DNA from: an uncultured Arthrobacter sp.
Lineage (GTDB): Bacteria > Actinomycetota > Actinomycetes > Actinomycetales > Micrococcaceae
DNA length: 64,000 nucleotides
Direction of reading: 5' to 3'
NCBI RefSeq assembly: GCF_947493765.1
Contig: NZ_CANLSZ010000001.1
Location: 434,001-498,000, forward strand
This document shows, in pieces, positions 58,027 to 64,000 of this stretch. The notes beneath the pieces were generated by a model. That model made no database searches and was not told the origin of the DNA. It saw only the letters and a list, made by a program, of their open reading frames with translations. Each line of letters begins with the position of its first letter. Positions within the stretch are counted from its first letter, which is position 1. Position numbers and translations under genes: made by a program.

Positions 58027-59565
58027 ATGCCACGCTGCTGCGCCGTCCCGGGGCCGCTGTCCGTGATGTGCGTTACCGTGAACCCCGTGCCAGCGAAGCC
58101 ACCGGATCCCGAGCAGGACACGCAATCACTCCTCGCCCGCTCGCTGAGCCTGCTGCGCGCGGAACTCGATCTGCGTGAGGACTTCCCCGAGGAGGTCCTC
58201 CGGGAGGCGGCCGCCGCGGTGACCGCCCACCGTCCCCCGGCCGAGGATCTGCGGGAGCTGCCCTTCCTGACCATCGATCCGCCCGGCTCCACCGATCTGG
58301 ACCAGGCCATCCACCTCGGACGTGCCGGTGCGGACGGAGCCGGCTACGACGTGCGGTACGCCATCGCCGATCTTCCCGGCTTCGTGCCGGCTGAGGGCGC
58401 CGTCGACCTCGAGGCCCGGCTCCGCGGCCAGACCATGTACGCCCCGGACGGCCGGATCCCGCTGCACCCGGACGTGATCTCCGAGGGAGCCGCGAGCCTG
58501 CTGCCGGGACAGGACCGCCCGGCGTTCGTCTGGCACTTCCGGCTCGACGCCGCGGGAGCTGTCGGCTCCGTCTCGGTCCGCCGCGCCACCATCAGGAGCC
58601 GGCGGCAGCTCACGTATGCCGAGGTGCAGTCCGCGATCGATGCGGGGACCACGGACCACCAGTTCCGCCTCCTCGAGGAGATCGGTCGGCGCCGCATCCG
58701 GCTGGAGCTCGAGCGCGGGGGTGCCGGTCTGACCCTGCCGCGCCAGGAGATCACCCACGACGGCGGACGGTACGCCATCGTGACCGAGCCCGCCCGGCCC
58801 TGCGAGGACTGGAACGCGCAGCTCTCCCTGATGACCGGCATGGCTGCAGCACGCATCATGCTCGACGGCGGCATCGGGATCCTCCGCACCATGCCCGCGC
58901 CCGACGACGGCGCGCTCAGGAAGTTCCGCCTGCAGTCCGAGGCCCTCGGGCATCCGTGGCCCGAGGAGCTGCCGTACGGGGCCTTCCTGCGCACCCTCGA
59001 CGTCGGCGAGCCCCGGCAGCTCGCCCTCATGCATGCGGCCGCCGCGCTCTTCCGCGGCGCCGGGTACACCGTGTTCGACGGCGAGGTGCCCGAGGACACC
59101 GTCCAGTCGGCGATCGCCGCACCCTATGCCCACACCACCGCACCCATCAGGCGGCTCGTGGACCGCTTCGTCCTCGTGATCTGCGCGGCGCTGTGCGCCG
59201 GGGAGGAAGTACCCGGGTGGGCGCGGCGGGCGCTGCCCGCTCTGGGGTCCGTCATGGCGTCCTCGGCCCAGGTCGCGTCCCGGCTCGACTCCGGCGCGCT
59301 CGACGCGGTCCAGGCAGCGCTGCTGAGCGGGCGGATCGGCGAGGCGTTCCCCGCCGTCGTGCTGCAGGGGTCCCCACCGGCCGCCGAGGACGCCCCCGGC
59401 AGGCAGGCGCCCCGCCCGTCCGGCGTCGTCCAGGTGACCGATCCCGTCCTCGAGGCGGTCTGCTACGGCGAGCTGGTGGCGGGAGAACGGGTCACCGTGG
59501 TCCTGCTGGAGGCGGACATCGCGCGCCGTCGCCTGCGCTTCGAGGTGAAGCCGGCCGACGCGTGA
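58027..59565 (+). CDS. RNB domain-containing ribonuclease
   Basis: FLTIDPPGSTDLDQAIHLGR...YAIADLPGFV; AHTTAPIRRLVDRFVLV. True start may be GTG 58087. Confidence 0.92.
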   Translation: MPRCCAVPGPLSVMCVTVNPVPAKPPDPEQDTQSLLARSLSLLRAELDLREDFPEEVLREAAAAVTAHRPPAEDLRELPFLTIDPPGSTDLDQAIHLGRAGADGAGYDVRYAIADLPGFVPAEGAVDLEARLRGQTMYAPDGRIPLHPDVISEGAASLLPGQDRPAFVWHFRLDAAGAVGSVSVRRATIRSRRQLTYAEVQSAIDAGTTDHQFRLLEEIGRRRIRLELERGGAGLTLPRQEITHDGGRYAIVTEPARPCEDWNAQLSLMTGMAAARIMLDGGIGILRTMPAPDDGALRKFRLQSEALGHPWPEELPYGAFLRTLDVGEPRQLALMHAAAALFRGAGYTVFDGEVPEDTVQSAIAAPYAHTTAPIRRLVDRFVLVICAALCAGEEVPGWARRALPALGSVMASSAQVASRLDSGALDAVQAALLSGRIGEAFPAVVLQGSPPAAEDAPGRQAPRPSGVVQVTDPVLEAVCYGELVAGERVTVVLLEADIARRRLRFEVKPADA

Positions 59566-59847
59566 TCGACGCGGCCCGGAATGACGCCCGGCGGGGGCTG
59601 GCGGGGTAGAGTTGACAGCGTAGTAATGGATGCCCGGTCGTTATCACGTCCTCGATAACCCGCAGAACCTACTCGATCCCGAGTTTTCCCGCAGGCGCAG
59701 GTCCTACTCCCCCGCCCGCACGCAGTCGCAAGCCCGCGATCGGCTTCCACTGGACGCCCTGCGCCCGTCGATACGCTCCGCCCCGCCCGAAGTCGGTCCG
59801 GTGCGTCGAGCCTTCGCCGCCGCACGGCCTGAAATGAACGGTAGAAC

Positions 59848-61695
59848 GTGCAGAACACAGAACACACCACAGACACTCCCCCGGCCTCGGATGCACACCA
59901 CCTCGTCGCCGACGACGCCCCGGACGCCATCGACGTCGAGGAGACCCTGGTCTCCACCGACGAGCCGCACGCGGAGGTCGTCGAGACCTTCGCCGACTTC
60001 AACGTGCGGCCCGACATCGTCGAGTCGCTGGCCGACGCCGGGATCATCCACCCCTTCCCCATCCAGGCGATGACGCTGTCCATCGCGCTCGGCGGGCACG
60101 ACATCATCGGGCAGGCGAAGACCGGCACCGGCAAGACGCTCGGGTTCGGCATCCCGGCGATCCAGCGGGTCGTGGGGCCCGAGGATCCCGGCTACGAGAA
60201 GCTGCCCGTGCCCGGCGCGCCGCAGGCCCTCGTGGTGGTCCCCACCCGTGAGCTCGCCGTGCAGGTCGCCGGGGACCTGACGACGGCGGCGAAGAAGCGC
60301 AACGCGCGCATCGTCACCATCTACGGCGGCCGAGCCTACGAGCCGCAGATCGAGGCCATCAAGCAGGGCGTCGAGATCGTGGTCGGTACCCCCGGACGCC
60401 TGATCGACCTCTACCGGCAGAAGCTGCTGGTGCTGAAGAACGTCAAGATCGTGGTGCTCGACGAGGCCGACGAGATGCTCGATCTCGGCTTCCTGCCCGA
60501 CGTCGAGACCCTGATCGCCGCGACCCCGCCCGTGCGCCAGACGCTGCTCTTCTCGGCGACGATGCCCGGCCCCGTGATCGCGATGGCCCGCCGCTACATG
60601 ACCCAGCCCACGCACATCCGCGCTGCGGATCCCGAGGACGAGGGCATCACCAAGAAGGACATCCGCCAGGTCATCTACCGGGCGCACAACCTCGACAAGG
60701 CCGAGGTGGTGGCCCGCATCCTGCAGGCGAGGAATCGCGGACGCGCCATCATCTTCTGCAAGACCAAGCGCACCGCCGCGAAGCTCTCCGAGGAACTCAT
60801 CGACCGCGGCTTCGCAGCCGGCGCCATCCACGGCGACCTGGGGCAGGGAGCCCGCGAGCAGGCCCTCCGGGCCTTCCGCGGCGACAAGATCGACGTCCTC
60901 GTCGCCACCGAGGTGGCCGCGCGCGGCATCGACGTCGACGACATCACGCACGTCATCAACTACCAGTGCCCCGAGGACGAGAAGGCGTACCTGCACCGCG
61001 TGGGCCGCACGGGCCGTGCCGGCAAGAAGGGCACTGCCGTGACCTTCGTCGACTGGGACGACGTCCCGCGCTGGGGACTGATCAACAAGGCGCTGGGGCT
61101 GGACACTCCCGAGCCCATCGAGACGTACTCCTCCTCGCCGCACCTCTTCACGGATCTCGACATCCCCGAGGGCACCAAGGGTCGCCTGCCGCGCAAGGAG
61201 CGCAAGCTCGCCGGCATCGACGCCGAGGCCCTGGAGGATCTCGGCGAGACCGGCAAGCGCGGCGGCGCACCCACCGGCCAGGACCGTTCCGCAGGTCGCG
61301 GGTCCGGCGGGCGCGACTCGGGCGGTCGCGGATCGGGTGGCAGCCGATCGGGTGGCAGCCGATCGGGTGACAGCGGAACAGGAGGACGCTCCGGGCAGGG
61401 CGGCGAGGCATCGCGTGGATCGCGCGGGCGCGGGCGCGGTGGCGATCGTGCAGCGGAGGCCGCCTCGGCGGACAGCCCGGCAACGGACACCAGGGCATCA
61501 AACAACCGGGCATCGGACAAGAGGGCATCGGACAACCGGGCGACGACGGACCCGGCCGGCACCGAGACGTCGGGTCGTCGCCGCCGACCGGTCGGCGAGG
61601 GCGAGGCGCCCTCGGGCGAGCGTCCCCGTCGCAGCCGGACCCGGCGGCGCAACGGCGAGGTCGTCGCCAAGTCCGCCGGCGGCACGGAGGACTAG
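59848..61695 (+). CDS. DEAD/DEAH box RNA helicase with repetitive basic C-terminus
   Basis: GQAKTGTGKTLGFGIPAIQ; VLDEADEMLDLGF; SATMP; HRVGRTGRAGKKG; RG/SG-rich tail; GTG start. Confidence 0.95.
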   Translation: MQNTEHTTDTPPASDAHHLVADDAPDAIDVEETLVSTDEPHAEVVETFADFNVRPDIVESLADAGIIHPFPIQAMTLSIALGGHDIIGQAKTGTGKTLGFGIPAIQRVVGPEDPGYEKLPVPGAPQALVVVPTRELAVQVAGDLTTAAKKRNARIVTIYGGRAYEPQIEAIKQGVEIVVGTPGRLIDLYRQKLLVLKNVKIVVLDEADEMLDLGFLPDVETLIAATPPVRQTLLFSATMPGPVIAMARRYMTQPTHIRAADPEDEGITKKDIRQVIYRAHNLDKAEVVARILQARNRGRAIIFCKTKRTAAKLSEELIDRGFAAGAIHGDLGQGAREQALRAFRGDKIDVLVATEVAARGIDVDDITHVINYQCPEDEKAYLHRVGRTGRAGKKGTAVTFVDWDDVPRWGLINKALGLDTPEPIETYSSSPHLFTDLDIPEGTKGRLPRKERKLAGIDAEALEDLGETGKRGGAPTGQDRSAGRGSGGRDSGGRGSGGSRSGGSRSGDSGTGGRSGQGGEASRGSRGRGRGGDRAAEAASADSPATDTRASNNRASDKRASDNRATTDPAGTETSGRRRRPVGEGEAPSGERPRRSRTRRRNGEVVAKSAGGTED

Positions 61696-61701
61696 CTCTC
61701 C

Positions 61702-62571
61702 GTGAGTGGACTCCCCGCGCCGTCACCGCTGCCCTCCTGGAGCGGTGACGGCGCCAATCTGGTGGTGCACGCCGACAACGCGGAGTTCCTGCCCACCCTG
61801 CCGGATGCCGCCTTCACCCTCGTCTACGTGGACCCGCCCTTCAACACCGGGCGCGTGCAGCGCCGGCAGCAGCTGAGCATGCGGCGCGCCGAGGCGGGCG
61901 CCGGTGACCGGGTGGGCTTCAAGGGACTGTCCTACTCGACGGTCAAGGGGACCCTCGCGAGCTACGACGACGCGTTCGAGGACTACTGGGACTTCCTGGC
62001 CCCACGGCTCATCGAGGCGTGGCGCCTCCTCGCCGACGACGGCACGCTCTACCTGCACCTCGACTACCGCGAGGTGCACTACGCCAAGGTGATGCTGGAC
62101 GCCCTGTTCGGCCGCGACAGCTTCCTCAACGAGATCATCTGGGCCTACGACTACGGTGCGCGGACCACGCGGAAGTGGCCCGCCAAGCACGACAACATCC
62201 TCGTGTACGTGAAGAACCCGTCCACCTACCACTTCGACAGTCAGGCTGTGGACCGGGAACCCTACATGGCACCCGGGCTCGTGACGCCGGAGAAGGCCGC
62301 ACGCGGGAAGCTCCCCACGGACGTGTGGTGGCACACCATCGTGTCCCCCACCGGGAAGGAGAAGACCGGCTATCCCACCCAGAAGCCCGAGGGGCTGCTG
62401 CGGAGGGTGGTCGCGGCGAGCAGTCGCGAGGGCGACTGGGTGCTGGACTTCTTCGCAGGCTCCGGCACCCTCGGCGCCGTCTCCGGGAAACTGGGGCGCC
62501 GGTTCGTCTGCGTGGACAGCAACCCGCAGGCCATCGACGTCATGAACGCGCGCCTGACCCCCTGGCTCTGA
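61702..62571 (+). CDS. DNA methyltransferase, beta class (adenine-N6 / cytosine-N4)
   Basis: VYVDPPFNTG (catalytic DPPF) N-terminal to DFFAGSGTLGAV (SAM motif). No restriction gene adjacent. Confidence 0.92.
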   Translation: MSGLPAPSPLPSWSGDGANLVVHADNAEFLPTLPDAAFTLVYVDPPFNTGRVQRRQQLSMRRAEAGAGDRVGFKGLSYSTVKGTLASYDDAFEDYWDFLAPRLIEAWRLLADDGTLYLHLDYREVHYAKVMLDALFGRDSFLNEIIWAYDYGARTTRKWPAKHDNILVYVKNPSTYHFDSQAVDREPYMAPGLVTPEKAARGKLPTDVWWHTIVSPTGKEKTGYPTQKPEGLLRRVVAASSREGDWVLDFFAGSGTLGAVSGKLGRRFVCVDSNPQAIDVMNARLTPWL

Positions 62572-62618
62572 GTTACCCTCGGGGAGGCCGTCCTCCGGGC
62601 TCGGGACTCATGAGCTGC

Positions 62619-62685
62619 GACTCACGGTTGGGGACTCACGGTTGGGGACTCACGGTTGGGGACTCACGGCTGGGGACTCAGGGGG
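62619..62685. repeat. 14-bp tandem repeat GACTCACGGTTGGG x4 plus partial, spanning the PHP gene stop
   Basis: Direct reading 62619-62674, partial unit contains TCA stop complement at 62678-62680. Confidence 0.95.
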
Positions 62686-63529
62686 CGGCGCCTGTGGCGG
62701 TACCCGTCGCCAGACCCTGGATGGCCTCGAGCACCTCCGGGGCGGTCAGATTCTCGCCCAGCAGATTCGGCTTCCCGCTGCCGTGGTAGTCGCTGGAGCC
62801 CGTCACGAGCAGTCCCCGCTCGCGCGCGATCCTGCGCAGTGCCACCTGCGCGGCGGCAGGGTTGTCCCGGTGCTCCACCTCGAGACCCAGCAGGCCGGCG
62901 TCGATCATCTCCTCCAGATCCGCGCCACCCACCACCGCACCCCGGTTGGACGCCGAGGGGTGGGCGAACACCGGGACCCCTCCGGCAGCACGGATGAGAC
63001 CGACGGCCTCGGCAGGGTGCGGCGCGTAGTGGCTGACCCAGTAGGGTGAGCGCGCCGTGAGGACGCTCTGGAAGGCCTCCGAGCGGGTCCGGACGATCCC
63101 CAGGCTCACCAGCGCGTCGGCGATGTGGGGCCGTCCCACCGTGGCGCCCTCGCTCACGTGCTGCGCCACGAGGTCCCAGCTGATGGGATAGTCCACCGAC
63201 ATCAGGTCCACCATGCGCCGGGCACGGGTCAGCCGCGCCGTCCTGGAGCGTTCGATCTCCGCGTGCAGGCCCGGATGCAGCGGGTCGTGCAGATAGGAGA
63301 GCATGTGCACGCTGATACCCGTGTCCGTCCGGCAGGAGACCTCCATGCCCGGGATGAACGTGATCCCCAGTCCGTGCGCCGCACTCCGCGCGCGGTCCCA
63401 CCCCGCCGTCGAGTCGTGGTCGGTCAGTGCGACGGCGTCCAGCCCGGCGGCCGCGGCGGATCCGATGAGGACCTCCGGGTCCTCTGTGCCGTCCGAGACG
63501 TTGGAGTGCGTATGCAGGTCGATCCTCAC
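62678..63529 (-). CDS. PHP domain phosphoesterase
   Basis: RIDLHTHSNVSDGTEDPEVLIGSAAAAGLDAVALTDHDSTAGW; GMEVSC; VTGSSDYHGSGKPN. GTG start 63529. Confidence 0.93.
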   Translation of the reverse strand: MRIDLHTHSNVSDGTEDPEVLIGSAAAAGLDAVALTDHDSTAGWDRARSAAHGLGITFIPGMEVSCRTDTGISVHMLSYLHDPLHPGLHAEIERSRTARLTRARRMVDLMSVDYPISWDLVAQHVSEGATVGRPHIADALVSLGIVRTRSEAFQSVLTARSPYWVSHYAPHPAEAVGLIRAAGGVPVFAHPSASNRGAVVGGADLEEMIDAGLLGLEVEHRDNPAAAQVALRRIARERGLLVTGSSDYHGSGKPNLLGENLTAPEVLEAIQGLATGTATGAAP

Positions 63530-63621
63530 CGGGTCCAATCTACGCGCCGGCGGCGGCATCTCGGTCCATGCCCGCGGGGCCGGACTTCCCCGCCCGGTCA
63601 CAGCGGTGAGACGATGGCAGG

Positions 63622-64000
63622 ATGAGTACCGCCGACATCGATTCCGCAGCCCACAACCCCACCGACTCGCCGGAGGGCCAGCCCCTGTCCGACCGCAACG
63701 AGAACCGGTCGCAGCGCCCCGACTCCGACGCCTTCAAGGCGTTCATGGCCAGTGAATGGGCGCCCGACACCGCGACACTCCCGGACAGGTCGCCCGTGGC
63801 GGAGCACGCCGCACGACGCCGGCGCGCCGTCTCCGACCGCTTCCCCGGCGAGCGCGTGGTCGTTCCGGCGGGGCCTTTCAAGGTGCGCTCCAACGACACC
63901 GACTACCGCTACCGGCCGCACTCCGGGTTCGCGCACCTGACCGGTCTCGGCCTGGACCACGAGCCCGACGCCATGCTGGTGCTCGAGCCGGTGGAGCACG
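63622..64000 (+). CDS. Aminopeptidase P-like (M24) protein, N-terminal part, truncated by window end
   Basis: AFMASEWAP...RRRAVSDRFPGERVVVPAGPFKVRSNDTDYRYRPHSGFAHLTGL resembles the aminopeptidase P N-terminal domain. Confidence 0.75.
   Translation, partial: MSTADIDSAAHNPTDSPEGQPLSDRNENRSQRPDSDAFKAFMASEWAPDTATLPDRSPVAEHAARRRRAVSDRFPGERVVVPAGPFKVRSNDTDYRYRPHSGFAHLTGLGLDHEPDAMLVLEPVEH

Noticed and set aside
61702-63529. Restriction-modification or phage-defence system (methyltransferase + helicase + PHP)
   Set aside because: The DEAD helicase is an RNA-helicase type and the PHP protein looks like a housekeeping phosphoesterase; no endonuclease or specificity subunit is present.

Overview
High-GC actinobacterial chromosomal segment. 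Gene content and order suggest Micrococcaceae/Arthrobacter-like, but this is inferred from family recognition, not a search. The window is almost entirely coding: about 48 confident CDSs and one initiator tRNA. I saw no transposase, prophage, rRNA or CRISPR array. Main blocks are: DUF4129-DUF4350-MoxR-DUF58; chorismate mutase-mnmA-cysteine desulfurase; sigK/rskA-like ECF pair; etfBA; HtrA-like protease; TPM-PspA; UPF0182; a DNA repair block (UvrD2, NudC, AdnB, AdnA, ATL, DnaQ-like exonuclease); a coproporphyrin-type heme cluster (hemL, hemD-hemB in one ORF, hemC, hemH/cpfC, hemQ/chdC, hemY/cgoX, hemE, divergent hemA); and TetR-DUF3107-ferritin-like-RNB-DEAD helicase-orphan DNA methyltransferase-PHP. 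The most unusual structure is non-coding: a ~0.93 kb nested repeat array (about 8783-9710) in the divergent intergenic region between the cysteine desulfurase and a RibD-like reductase. It consists of ~62/40-bp palindromic units arranged in an exact 287-bp higher-order period. A second theme is that short tandem repeats recur at gene 3' ends and in protein tails, several covering stop codons. Also notable are a hexanucleotide (SK)n/(SA)n tract at the start of the DUF4350 gene, a stop-less hemD-hemB ORF with a plausible internal ribosome-binding site, a J-domain protein with a possible degenerate NERD-like C-terminus, and an orphan beta-class DNA methyltransferase.
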